Source: Nitrospira japonica
GTDB taxonomy: Bacteria > Nitrospirota > Nitrospiria > Nitrospirales > Nitrospiraceae
Length of the DNA: 64,000 nt
NCBI RefSeq assembly: GCF_900169565.1
Contig: NZ_LT828648.1
Location: 2,516,501 to 2,580,500 of the forward strand
Reading direction: 5' to 3'
In this document: positions 44,364-53,002 of the stretch, one piece after another
How positions within the stretch are numbered: the stretch's first letter is position 1
Layout: the number at the start of each line of letters is the position of its first letter
The notes under the pieces: model-generated
Seen by the model: only the letters and a program-made list of their open reading frames with translations
Told to the model about the DNA's origin: nothing
The model's database searches: none
Made by a program: the position numbers and the translations under genes

Positions 44364-45133
44364 AGGCCTTACGGCTCTGCGCGATCACCGGCTTGATCTT
44401 GTCCGGCTGCGCATCGTGGGCGCCGGAGCCGTCACGGACCCAACCTTATTTCACAGTGGATCAGGCGGATGCGAAGAGCATTCATAATTTGGTCAAGAAG
44501 CAGGATGCGATGATTGCAAAGTGCTCGGATCATAACAGCTGCGATCATGCGTACTTCACTCGCGCTCTGATGAGTCTGTACGAGAGCCACGACGCTGCAG
44601 TAAAGAACTTCGAGAAGGTGATTGCGGTGGCTCCCCGCAGTCAATGGGCGTCCTCGAGCCGGTTGTGGCTCCAGTTGTTGCAGCAATATCCCACGCCGAT
44701 CGAACGTTCTTGGTTGTCATCCGTTGCAGGTGCTCCGGCCGTATCCGAAGGACAAGTTGTCCTGGGTCAGGCCTCCGATCGGCTGGTGCGGGACTTGCTT
44801 GATCGGGAGTTGATCATTCAGCAATTGCGAACCACCCGGGACGCCGACGCCCAAGTTCTGGACCAACTGCAGCGGGATCTGGCCGATCGAGATCGGAAGG
44901 CCGATGCATTGATCGGCAACAAGAAGGAATCGCAGAAAACGCCGGTCGAGAGCGGCACCATCCAATCGCTGCAGAAGCAGTTGGCGGAGCGGGAGAAGAA
45001 GATCGACGAACTGTACAATCAACTCGAAGCCCTCAAGCGTATCGATCAGGAAACACGAGAGAAGATTCGACCAATTCGTCCACCCTCAACGGTGGCGCCG
45101 CTGCCGACACCCGAGTCGACGACACCCCAGTAA
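44360..45133 (+). CDS. Lipoprotein of a two-component operon (QseG-like)
   Basis: The 257-residue protein has a lipoprotein signal peptide (LCAITGLILSGCAS). Its body has a short TPR-like region with AYFTRALMSLYESHDAAVKNFEKVIAVAPRSQWASSS, then a long charged coiled coil with Gln/Lys repeats, ending in a Pro/Thr-rich tail. In Escherichia coli QseG is an outer membrane lipoprotein that tunes the GlrK kinase, and it lies between glrK and glrR, as here. Homology is inferred mostly from order and architecture. The start overlaps the kinase stop. Confidence 0.75.
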   Translation: MKALRLCAITGLILSGCASWAPEPSRTQPYFTVDQADAKSIHNLVKKQDAMIAKCSDHNSCDHAYFTRALMSLYESHDAAVKNFEKVIAVAPRSQWASSSRLWLQLLQQYPTPIERSWLSSVAGAPAVSEGQVVLGQASDRLVRDLLDRELIIQQLRTTRDADAQVLDQLQRDLADRDRKADALIGNKKESQKTPVESGTIQSLQKQLAEREKKIDELYNQLEALKRIDQETREKIRPIRPPSTVAPLPTPESTTPQ

Positions 45134-45141
45134 AGGACACC

Positions 45142-46560
45142 ATGGAACAGGAACACATTCTCGTAGTGGATGATGAAGAAGGCCTGCTGCAGCTGGTCAA
45201 GATGCGGCTGCAAGCGATGGGCTTCGCGGTAACCGCCTGTACGACGGGCCGTGACGCCGTCTCGGCGGCCAAGGTCAATCGGTTCGATCTGGCGATCACC
45301 GACCTGCGATTGGGCGGGGAGGACGGCTTGGACGTGACGGAAGAACTCCTCCGCATCCATCCGGGACTTCCGGTCATCATTCTGACCGCGCATGGCAGCA
45401 TTCCCAATGCGGTTGAAGCCGTCCAGCGCGGCGCCTTCGGCTATTTGACCAAGCCCTTCGACGACAAGGAACTCAAGGCGAAGATCGAAGAGGGGTTGTC
45501 TCCGCAGCGAATGAGCCGTGAGATTCAGCGTCTGAAATCGCTCGTCAACGAGCTCTATGGAATGGAAAACGTCGTGGCCCGCAGCCCGGCGATGCAGCGG
45601 TTGCTGCAGCAAGTCGTGCAGGTGGCGGATTCCGATGCGACGATGCTCCTGTTCGGAGAGACCGGCACCGGCAAAGAGGTGTTCGCCCGGGTGACTCATG
45701 CGAACAGCCGGCGGAGCAAGGGACCGTTCGTGGCGCTGAACTGTGCGGCGATTCCGGAGACCCTCTTCGAATCCGAGCTCTTCGGACACGTCAAGGGAGC
45801 CTTCACGAGTGCGCACGGCCCCAAGAAGGGACTCTTTCAGAGCGCGCACGGCGGCACCCTGTTCCTGGATGAAATCGGTGAGATGCCGCTGTCGATGCAA
45901 GTCAAGTTGCTGCGCGCCGTTCAGGAGCGGGAAGTCCGCGAGGTCGGCGCCGAGCACGCGACCAAAGTGGACGTGCGGATCATCGCCGCCACGAACAAGG
46001 ACTTGGACGAAGCCGTGAAGAACGGGACGTTTCGCAACGATCTCTATTACCGTATTTCGGTCGTCCCGTTGTTCATTCCCCCGTTGCGGGACCGGCGTGA
46101 GGATATTCCCATCATGGCCCAGCAGTTTCTTGCCCTCAGCGCCAAACGCGCCAACAAGGACATGCGGGGGTTTACCCCGGCGGCGTTGCATCGCCTGGTC
46201 ACAAATTTATGGCCCGGTAACGTGCGTGAACTCGAAAACGCGATTGAAAAGGCCGTCGTTATGGCGCGCCAGGACATGGTCACCCCGGACCTGCTGCCCT
46301 CGACCGGCAGCGCGCCTGATGCGCAATTGAAGCCGCTCACCGAAGCGAAGGAAGAGTTCGAAAAGACCTATCTGAAGAACGTGCTGCAGTTGACGGGGGG
46401 AAATATTTCGCGGGCCGCGCAATTCGCCGGCCGCTACCGCGCCGACTTCTACAAGATGCTCAAGAAATACGGACTCCATCCATCGATGACCAAGGGGAAA
46501 GCCGCGCCCGAAGTCGAGGAATTGGAAGAAGAAAGCGATCTCACGGAAGCCGAACGCTAG
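45142..46560 (+). CDS. glrR: Sigma-54-dependent response regulator (GlrR/QseF-like)
   Basis: The 472-residue protein has a receiver (LVVDDEEGLLQLV, ITDLRLGGEDG, LTAHGS, TKPFDD), an AAA+ domain (Walker A GETGTGKEVFA, loop GAFTSA, Walker B GTLFLDEIGEM) and a Fis-like helix-turn-helix end (GGNISRAAQFAGRYRADFYKMLKKYG). It is 8 bp after the QseG-like gene. In enteric bacteria GlrR activates small RNA glmY; no such gene is seen here. Confidence 0.9.
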   Translation: MEQEHILVVDDEEGLLQLVKMRLQAMGFAVTACTTGRDAVSAAKVNRFDLAITDLRLGGEDGLDVTEELLRIHPGLPVIILTAHGSIPNAVEAVQRGAFGYLTKPFDDKELKAKIEEGLSPQRMSREIQRLKSLVNELYGMENVVARSPAMQRLLQQVVQVADSDATMLLFGETGTGKEVFARVTHANSRRSKGPFVALNCAAIPETLFESELFGHVKGAFTSAHGPKKGLFQSAHGGTLFLDEIGEMPLSMQVKLLRAVQEREVREVGAEHATKVDVRIIAATNKDLDEAVKNGTFRNDLYYRISVVPLFIPPLRDRREDIPIMAQQFLALSAKRANKDMRGFTPAALHRLVTNLWPGNVRELENAIEKAVVMARQDMVTPDLLPSTGSAPDAQLKPLTEAKEEFEKTYLKNVLQLTGGNISRAAQFAGRYRADFYKMLKKYGLHPSMTKGKAAPEVEELEEESDLTEAER

Positions 46561-46638
46561 AATCGGCCTCGCTCCGCTGCTTGCAACAGACCCCCCGGGC
46601 CTCCTGTGGTCCGGGGATCTCCGATCCATACCACGCGA

Positions 46639-48093
46639 TTACAAGCCGGTGATAAAGTATTCGTCCGCGGACGTCGCTGCGATCGGCACGGCAGGGCTGC
46701 TGCCGTCGGCCGGCACGCATAGCAGATCGCGCTGGCCCGACTGTGTCCGTTCGAAGCAAGCGAACCCTCCGGCCGCTCCCGCAAATTCATCCAGCGACGT
46801 CCCCGGCGTCAGTTGCTCCAATCCCGTGCCGTCCGACAGCACGCTGTAGAGCGCTCGCGGACTGCTCATGACGTTCGAGCCCATGATCCGTTCAAAGATC
46901 ACTCTGGAGCCGACCACCCCGCCGAAGGAGTCGTCTTCGGAGAACGTCGCCAACGGAATTTCACCGCCGGTGCCGTCGGCCTGGATGCTGTACAAATTGT
47001 CGTTTCCGTTGCTATCGGTGCGGCGGAAGATGACTCTGGAACCCACTTTTCCCTCGACGCCTTCGTTGGCAGGCGAGGTGGCGAGGGGAACCGGGTTCGT
47101 ACCGTCTGCGTTCACGCTGTAGATGTCCGTTTGGCCGTTGACCGACCGGGTATAGACGATGCGCCCACCGACCATTTCTTCCAAAAATTCGTTCCCCGGG
47201 TCGGTGGAAAGGGGAACCGTGCCGCTTCCGTCGCTTGCGACGCTGTAGAGATCGCAAGGGCCGCTACAGCGGTGATAGACGACACGGTTGCCGTTCACGC
47301 CCCCGAGGAAGTCATTATCCGGATCGGAGGCCAAGGGCACGATCGCTCCGCTGTTGACCGGAACGTCGTAGAGATCGGGAAGCGGTGGTGACGAGGGCCT
47401 GGCGGAGAAAATCACCGACGAACCGACCGATCCCTGCATGCCCGTGAAGGTGTATTGGCCGCTGGGACTGCCCGGAGCATTTACGAGCGGACGAAGATCG
47501 CTGCCGTCTGGCAAGAGGCTGTACAGCCCGCTGTTCCGGCTATAGACGACTTTCCCGGCAACGCTGCCTTCATAATTCGCGATGGATTCGCTTCCCGGAG
47601 TCCTTACGGCGGCGGCAATGACCGCTCGTCCGCTGCCGTCCGTCACCACGCTGGTCAGGTCGTTCAGTCGGACACCGCTCGGCAAGGAGATGATCTGATC
47701 GTAGATGACGCGGGATCCCACCACGTCCCGGACGATCTCGTCGTCCGTGGCATTCGCCAGCGCTTGCCGGCCAACGCCCGACGTGGATACCTTCCAGATG
47801 TCACGCTGGTCGCCGCCGGAAAATGGGACGGCCTGCGTCTGATAGATCACGAGCGATCCGGCGAGTTTGGCAAACGTGGCGCGGATCCCTTGTTCGTCCA
47901 CCAGCGTAACTTGACCGCTTCCGTCGCTTTGACTGCGAAAGAGGGATTCTTGGGAACCGGCGGTTCGTCCCCAGATCAGGCCGGCCGGTGAAGCGGGAGC
48001 GGAACTGATCGGTGTGGCGTCCGAGGTGCCTCCTCCTCCGCCGCTGCTGCATCCGACGAGCATCACTAGAAGCGCAACAATGATTGCCCACAT
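46639..48093 (-). CDS. Lipoprotein with beta-propeller-like repeats
   Basis: The 484-residue protein has a lipobox (LLVMLVGCSS) followed by a Gly-rich linker. The body has about eight repeats of the form SRVI(F/Y)xR...(D/N)LYSVxxDGSG...PL(A/S)T, in the style of TolB/DUF5050 beta-propellers. A ribosome site (GAGGAGG) lies before the ATG. It likely binds something at the cell surface or periplasm; no target known. Confidence 0.7.
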   Translation of the reverse strand: MWAIIVALLVMLVGCSSGGGGGTSDATPISSAPASPAGLIWGRTAGSQESLFRSQSDGSGQVTLVDEQGIRATFAKLAGSLVIYQTQAVPFSGGDQRDIWKVSTSGVGRQALANATDDEIVRDVVGSRVIYDQIISLPSGVRLNDLTSVVTDGSGRAVIAAAVRTPGSESIANYEGSVAGKVVYSRNSGLYSLLPDGSDLRPLVNAPGSPSGQYTFTGMQGSVGSSVIFSARPSSPPLPDLYDVPVNSGAIVPLASDPDNDFLGGVNGNRVVYHRCSGPCDLYSVASDGSGTVPLSTDPGNEFLEEMVGGRIVYTRSVNGQTDIYSVNADGTNPVPLATSPANEGVEGKVGSRVIFRRTDSNGNDNLYSIQADGTGGEIPLATFSEDDSFGGVVGSRVIFERIMGSNVMSSPRALYSVLSDGTGLEQLTPGTSLDEFAGAAGGFACFERTQSGQRDLLCVPADGSSPAVPIAATSADEYFITGL

Positions 48094-48307
48094 AGTTGAC
48101 CTCCTCAGCGCGTCGTTTCGTGCGTGGGGCCGCTGGTGCTCCGGGCGGGCCCCTGGTTGGTCATCTCAGGGCATTGTAGGAAAATGGCGAATCCGGGAGC
48201 AAGAATATAAATGGGTGAAGGGAAAGACGGACGGTTGTGTTGACGGATAGAGCCGAGTGGCCCTGATCCTTTTGCTTCGAAGCAGAAACGAGGGTATTCT
48301 TGCCGAC

Positions 48308-48883
48308 ATGAAATGGTTGTATCCGGGACTCGTCGCAATATTGGGAGCGTTGGTGTTGACCGCGTATCTGACTGCTGCGTGGAGTCCGTCGTTCAAGCTG
48401 TCCGCCCTCTGGAGTCAGAGCAGCCGGCCTGCCGATTCGCGCGGCGAAGCCGAAAAGGTGGCGAAGGGTAAGACCGTGCTTCAGGACGTTCTGCTGGAAG
48501 AGTTGCGGCGAACGCACCATCTCCGTCCCTTGACCGAACAGGAAAGCGGCATGAAAATTCAGAACCTCCCGGTGGGCGTATTTGGTTTTTCCGAATGCAG
48601 CGAGTCGCTGGAATCGAAACGAGGAGGAAAGCCGTCGTTAGAGGTGCAGAAGCGCCGTGACGGGATTTCGTACTATGTCGGCTATGCGTCCGACGAGGAC
48701 ATCGAAAAATATTTCGCCAGACTCAAGAATTTTCACATCCTGACATTCAATCAGGCCACCGGGAAGGCCCCATCCTTACTGGAAATCCCGATCGATTTCG
48801 TGGCGAAGTGTGAAGCCCGCCAACTCATGGAAGGGCCCATGTTCGACCTGTTCGTGAGAGATATCCCGGAATTGCAGTCCTGA
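48308..48883 (+). CDS. Hypothetical membrane-anchored protein
   Basis: The 191-residue protein has an N-terminal membrane anchor or signal (LYPGLVAILGALVLTAYLTAAW) and a soluble domain with no recognised family (KIQNLPVGVFGFSECSESLESKRGG, YYVGYASDEDIEKYFARLKNF). The ATG at 48308 is chosen over 48257 because it directly precedes the hydrophobic stretch. Confidence 0.5.
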   Translation: MKWLYPGLVAILGALVLTAYLTAAWSPSFKLSALWSQSSRPADSRGEAEKVAKGKTVLQDVLLEELRRTHHLRPLTEQESGMKIQNLPVGVFGFSECSESLESKRGGKPSLEVQKRRDGISYYVGYASDEDIEKYFARLKNFHILTFNQATGKAPSLLEIPIDFVAKCEARQLMEGPMFDLFVRDIPELQS

Positions 48884-48954
48884 TCAGCCTCAGTGAAGGG
48901 CACCACAGAAAGTGCCCTCCTCTGGTCGTGGCTTAGCGCCCAATGCCGACCAAC

Positions 48955-50514
48955 CTATGACGCCTTTGGCAGTTTCTCAAAGCCCGGTAGGACGGCCTCA
49001 AAGAAGGCATTTTGAATTAGTTTTACGACCAGTTCCCATGTACTGGCTTGCGGATTCTTCACAGGTCCCGACAGCTCGGTCTTGGTTGCGACTTCCTTCC
49101 GAGGCGTATTCCTCAAAAGCGCGGCGGCGGCATCCACAATCTTTTGGTAGATCTTCGTCCACGTTCCTTTGTCGCGATCCTGCGCCGGGTCATAGGCTTG
49201 GATATCTTTGAATAATGGCTTGAGATAGCCGCGAATCGTCCCGTTTCTGACGTGCATCTCGGCAAATACAGAAAAGACGCCAGTCACGACGTCGAGGTTG
49301 CCATGTGCTCGGAGCAAGTCATTCATGGACTTCACATGCGTTTTCCAGATCCTCAGATTGAGATCAAAATCCGGAGATTGAGTTTCCGGCCGAAAGGCGC
49401 CCTGAATATCTGTCTCGCCGTTCCCCATGAACATCCCCTTGAGTTTTACCGTCGCGACGCCCTCGGTCAATTGATTGCTCCAGTTTTCAAGATCGATCGT
49501 CGTTCCTGATATAAAGACGCGATAGCGTGGATTGGCCTCCCGATTCACAAAACCGAATTCACCGTTGGCGATCGTCCCACGGTTGATGCGAAGCAACAAT
49601 CGTGGATGATTGGCGGCTTCGTCGGCAGCATCTGCCACCGTGGCACCCGTCTGCTTTTCTGTTTCTTTTGTCCGTGCTGAGTGCACAAAATCCACCTTCG
49701 CATCGCGGAGCGTGAACTGCTGGCATTCCACGAATTCCTTCTTTGGCGAGAATTCCACGTGACCCTTCATGGACAGCTGCCCTTGCGTCAGGTGGATTTG
49801 GCGCTCAGCCGTGACCGGCAGCCAGTCAACCAGAGGCATGTCGTCCATGTCGATGTCTACGTTCACGCCCATGAACGGCTCCGAGAGAAAGTCGGCATGC
49901 CCGTCTATGGCGAGACGCCCCTTATCGAAGACAATCGCGTCGAGGTGGACGGTGGACGGATACTCGGCTTCCTGTGACCGAACATTGCGAATATTGCCCG
50001 CCTGAAAATTCGCATGGCTGACGTGCAGAGGTTTGGCGTTGTTATGCTGACTGTAGGTAATGTCCGCGTCGGTGATCTGTAATTCATTGATGTTCAGCGG
50101 GTAGATGGCCAGCACTGCGTCTTGCCAACCACGGTCTGACACGGCCTTGCCTTCCTTGGCCTCCGTGACGGCTTGGACACGCACGACGTGCAGGACAGGA
50201 TGATCGATCTTATGGTCACTGACCAAGGTCCCGGACAGGAGTTCCCGCCAGTGCTCACTTGCATGCCACTTGGGAATCTTGGCAATGGGCGGATCGGGAT
50301 GGGCCGATTGTCTGACCGTGATATCTGTGAGATCGATAGAAAAGCCCAAGAGATGAAAGCTCAGGCCGCCGATCTTGAAGGTGTATCCTTCGACGTGCTC
50401 ATTGAGTTGCCGTTCAGCATAGGCTCGTAGAGGCTCATCGACGAAGACGAGAATCCCCCCAACGAGAACCAGGAATACGGCGAGAATAATGGCGAAGAGT
50501 TTCATGCGGCCCAT
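48955..50514 (-). CDS. AsmA/DUF748-like inner membrane protein
   Basis: The 519-residue protein has one N-terminal membrane helix (LFAIILAVFLVLVGGILVFV) and a long periplasmic region of repeated beta strands with the DUF748 pattern (PLNINELQITDADITYSQHN, LAIDGHADFLSEPFMGVNVDI, LRDAKVDFVHS). Related AsmA-family proteins help move lipids to the outer membrane. The start may also be the Met at 50505. A YihY/BrkB remnant lies 46 bp upstream. Confidence 0.75.
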   Translation of the reverse strand: MGRMKLFAIILAVFLVLVGGILVFVDEPLRAYAERQLNEHVEGYTFKIGGLSFHLLGFSIDLTDITVRQSAHPDPPIAKIPKWHASEHWRELLSGTLVSDHKIDHPVLHVVRVQAVTEAKEGKAVSDRGWQDAVLAIYPLNINELQITDADITYSQHNNAKPLHVSHANFQAGNIRNVRSQEAEYPSTVHLDAIVFDKGRLAIDGHADFLSEPFMGVNVDIDMDDMPLVDWLPVTAERQIHLTQGQLSMKGHVEFSPKKEFVECQQFTLRDAKVDFVHSARTKETEKQTGATVADAADEAANHPRLLLRINRGTIANGEFGFVNREANPRYRVFISGTTIDLENWSNQLTEGVATVKLKGMFMGNGETDIQGAFRPETQSPDFDLNLRIWKTHVKSMNDLLRAHGNLDVVTGVFSVFAEMHVRNGTIRGYLKPLFKDIQAYDPAQDRDKGTWTKIYQKIVDAAAALLRNTPRKEVATKTELSGPVKNPQASTWELVVKLIQNAFFEAVLPGFEKLPKAS

Positions 50515-50560
50515 TGATGCATACTAGTTAGGTGCTGTAGGGGAGAGAATAGAGAATCCC

Positions 50561-51493
50561 TCACGCCGCCGGCTGGCGATGGCGCGAGCGATCCTTGCTC
50601 TCCGGCAATCGAACCGATACCTGAGGATCCTGTGTGGACGTGGCATTCTCAGAAGGCATGATGCGACCGCCGTAAGTATTGGCGTACACCTTGGTGAACT
50701 CGGCGCCAAAGAGAAAGATTTGCGCGGAGTAATAGACCCAGAGCAGGACAATGACCAGAGAGGCCGCCGATCCGTACGCCGATCCGATGTCACTTTTGCC
50801 CAGATAAAGCCCAATCGCAAACTTCCCAATCGTGAAAAGCACGGCGGTCATCAGGGATCCGATCCACACATCGCTCCATGCAACCCTGGCATCCGGCAGG
50901 ACTTTGAACATCATGGCGAACAATCCGGTGATCACGATCACCGACACGAGCAGGTTCAGCGCGTGCAGGAGGAACTCGGGTAAGGGCAGCCATCCTTCAA
51001 ACCATTTTCCCGTGGCTGCCAGGCCGGCACTCATGACGAGCGACACGAGTAAGAGAAAGCCAGTTCCTAATATTGTCAGGAAGGAAAGAAACCGGTCTCG
51101 GATAAGTCCCGTCATTCCTCGTCCCTCCTTCAGTTCCACACCCCAAATGGTATTGAGTGAATCCTGAAGCTCGCCGAAGAGGCCCGACGCGCCAAACAAG
51201 AGCGTCGCCAAGGCGATCATCGTCGCGAGAATACCGGTCGTCGGCTTTGTGGCCCGTTGAATCATGTCCTTGATGGCGTCGGCACTCTGTTCGCCAATCA
51301 ACACCGAAATCTGCTGCAGGATGTAGCTTTGCGCCGCTTCTTGTCCGAAGACGAGACCAATCATCGCAATGATGACGACCAGCAAGGGGACAATGGAAAA
51401 GACGGTGTAGTACGCCAAGGCGGCCCCCTGTTTGGGTGCCTTGTCTTTCGTCTATTCGGAGAAGGTGTTTTTCAATAATTGCCAGACGATCAC
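50561..51493 (-). pseudogene. YihY/BrkB family membrane protein gene with in-frame amber stop
   Basis: The frame encodes a YihY/BrkB-type protein (QGAALAYYTVFSIVPLLVV, LFGASGLFGELQDSLNTIWGV, KVLPDARVAWSDVWIGSLMTAVLF, YGSAASLVIVLLWVYYSAQIFLFGAEF) of normal length. A GTG start at 51493 sits 9 bases after a GAGGAG ribosome site, but the frame has TAG at 51452-51454 where relatives usually have Trp (NTFSEW). The only start after the stop is a TTG at 51418. It is therefore either a recent nonsense mutation, a sequencing error, a read-through codon or a shortened protein. Confidence 0.75.
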
Positions 51494-51742
51494 GTGTTGA
51501 ATCTCCTCACTGGTCTTGGGTCGTGGCTATCTTTCCTGCCTTGGCGATTGGGACTCGTACGCTAGAGCTGGAGAGAATATAGGATCGACGGGTAACGGAC
51601 GCAGCTGGGCTATTCCCGTGGCCGATTGATATAGGACTCCTGAGGCATTCGACGGCAGCCGAGGATCTCTGTCTTGATTGCTGGCTTCCTGTTCACGTGG
51701 GCTAGGAGACGCTTCATGAACATTAGACGCATTCTTCCCGAA

Positions 51743-51772
51743 TTGACACATCAAAATATATTGATGTATGGT
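51743..51772 (+). promoter_or_regulatory. arsR promoter
   Basis: A perfect TTGACA and a TATGGT are spaced by 18 bp. The ArsR-type operator fills the spacer. Transcription would start at or very near the A of the arsR ATG (51778). Confidence 0.6.
51749..51766. promoter_or_regulatory. ArsR-type operator 1
   Basis: CATCAA-N6-TTGATG is a perfect inverted repeat of the ATCAA-N6-TTGAT type bound by ArsR/SmtB repressors. It lies between the -35 and -10 boxes of arsR, so ArsR binding would block its own promoter. Confidence 0.75.
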
Positions 51773-51777
51773 ATTTC

Positions 51778-52092
51778 ATGCCGCACACAGGAAGTGTCAA
51801 CGCCGTCTCGCTCTTTCACGCATTATCCGACGAGACGCGCCTAGCAGTATTGGAAGAGTTGAAGGAGGGCGAGCGGTGCGTCTGCGAACTCACTGAGGCG
51901 ATGAAGGCGGGTCAGTCGCGGCTGTCGTTCCATCTCAAGGTGCTCAAGGAGGCGGGCCTGATTCTGGATCGTCGGGAAGGACGCTGGATGTACTACGCGA
52001 TCAATCCCGAGGCGATTGAGAGCTTGGAGGAACTGGTGAAGACATTAAAGCGGGCGGCGAAGTCTGGGGGGGCTGGGCGCCGGTGCTGTTGA
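51778..52092 (+). CDS. arsR: ArsR family arsenic-responsive repressor
   Basis: The 104-residue winged-helix protein has LFHALSDETRLAVLEELKEGERCVCELTEAM and the recognition helix GQSRLSFHLKVLKEAGLI. Cys34 and Cys36 form the CVC arsenite site, and Cys103-Cys104 at the C-terminus may give the third ligand. It should leave its DNA when As(III) binds. No ribosome site precedes the ATG. It is the first gene of arsR-arsM-acr3-arsC. Confidence 0.95.
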   Translation: MPHTGSVNAVSLFHALSDETRLAVLEELKEGERCVCELTEAMKAGQSRLSFHLKVLKEAGLILDRREGRWMYYAINPEAIESLEELVKTLKRAAKSGGAGRRCC

Positions 52093-52113
52093 CTCTTTTT
52101 TTGGCTCCGATGA

Positions 52114-52129
52114 ATCAATATTTCTTGAT
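52114..52129. promoter_or_regulatory. ArsR-type operator 2, before arsM
   Basis: ATCAA-N6-TTGAT has the same arms and spacing as operator 1. It is in the 49-bp gap between arsR and arsM, 12 bp upstream of the arsM ATG. A TTGACT overlapping the arsR stop could be a -35 box, but no good -10 box is seen. Confidence 0.65.
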
Positions 52130-52141
52130 GTGAGGTGCTCG

Positions 52142-53002
52142 ATGAACCGTCCTGCCGATATCAAAGCGCACGTACGAGACGAATATGGCCAGGCGGCGCG
52201 CCAGGCCCAGAGCGATAAACCGTCCTGTTGCGGAACCGGTCACGTGCTCCAAGGGGACGCCTTGGATCCGATTACCGGCAACCTGTACGGAGCCGAGGAG
52301 ACCGCAGAACTACCAGCCGAGGCGCTGCGTGCCTCCTTCGGCTGCGGTAATCCCACGGTCTTGGCCAGCATTCAACCAGGCGAGACGGTGCTGGACCTGG
52401 GATCAGGCGGCGGGATCGACGTGCTCCTTTCGGCTCGGCGGGTTGGACCGACTGGGAAAGTCTACGGGCTGGACATGACCGATGAGATGCTAGTGTTGGC
52501 GCGAGAGAATCAGCGGAAAGTCGGGATGACCAACGTGGAGTTTCTCAAGGGCGACATTGAGCAGATTCCGCTCCCGGATCAGTCTGTTGACCTGATTCTC
52601 TCCAATTGTGTCATCAACCTGGCGCCCGATAAAGACCGCGTGGCGACTGAGGCGTTTCGCGTGCTCAAGCCCGGCGGCCGCCTCGCGGTCTCCGACATTG
52701 TGATCCGCGGCGAGATGCCGGTGGAAATCCGCCATAGCGTGGAGCTGTGGGCGGGATGTGTCGCGGGGGCGTTGGAGGAGTCGGTCTATCGCGAGACCTT
52801 ACGCCGGGCCGGGTTTGAACAGATCACTATTGAACCCACTCGGGTCTATTCGGCAGCCGACGCGCGAGGCTTCCTCCTCGGTGCGGGGCTCGACGTTGAG
52901 ACGGTGGCCCATAGCATCGATGGGAAGTTCATGAGCGGATTCGTCCGGGCCATCAAACCCGCATCGGCGAAGACCTGTTGCGGTCCAAGCTGCTGCGCAT
53001 GA
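52142..53002 (+). CDS. arsM: Arsenite S-adenosylmethionine methyltransferase
   Basis: The 286-residue class I methyltransferase has motif I VLDLGSGGGIDVLL and the ArsM cysteines: Cys68 (FGCGNP), Cys156 (SNCVINL) and Cys206 (WAGCVAGA), with extra Cys pairs at 29-30 and 279-285. It makes methylated arsenicals from As(III). The ATG at 52142 gives the family start. The stop overlaps the acr3 start (ATGA). Confidence 0.94.
   Translation: MNRPADIKAHVRDEYGQAARQAQSDKPSCCGTGHVLQGDALDPITGNLYGAEETAELPAEALRASFGCGNPTVLASIQPGETVLDLGSGGGIDVLLSARRVGPTGKVYGLDMTDEMLVLARENQRKVGMTNVEFLKGDIEQIPLPDQSVDLILSNCVINLAPDKDRVATEAFRVLKPGGRLAVSDIVIRGEMPVEIRHSVELWAGCVAGALEESVYRETLRRAGFEQITIEPTRVYSAADARGFLLGAGLDVETVAHSIDGKFMSGFVRAIKPASAKTCCGPSCCA

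Noticed and set aside
45046-46191. 381-codon minus-strand frame opposite the GlrR-like gene
   Set aside because: Antisense to a protein with intact AAA+ motifs.
51527-51754. 75-codon minus-strand frame between the YihY remnant and arsR
   Set aside because: It covers the arsR operator and promoter, has no ribosome site and no recognisable domain.
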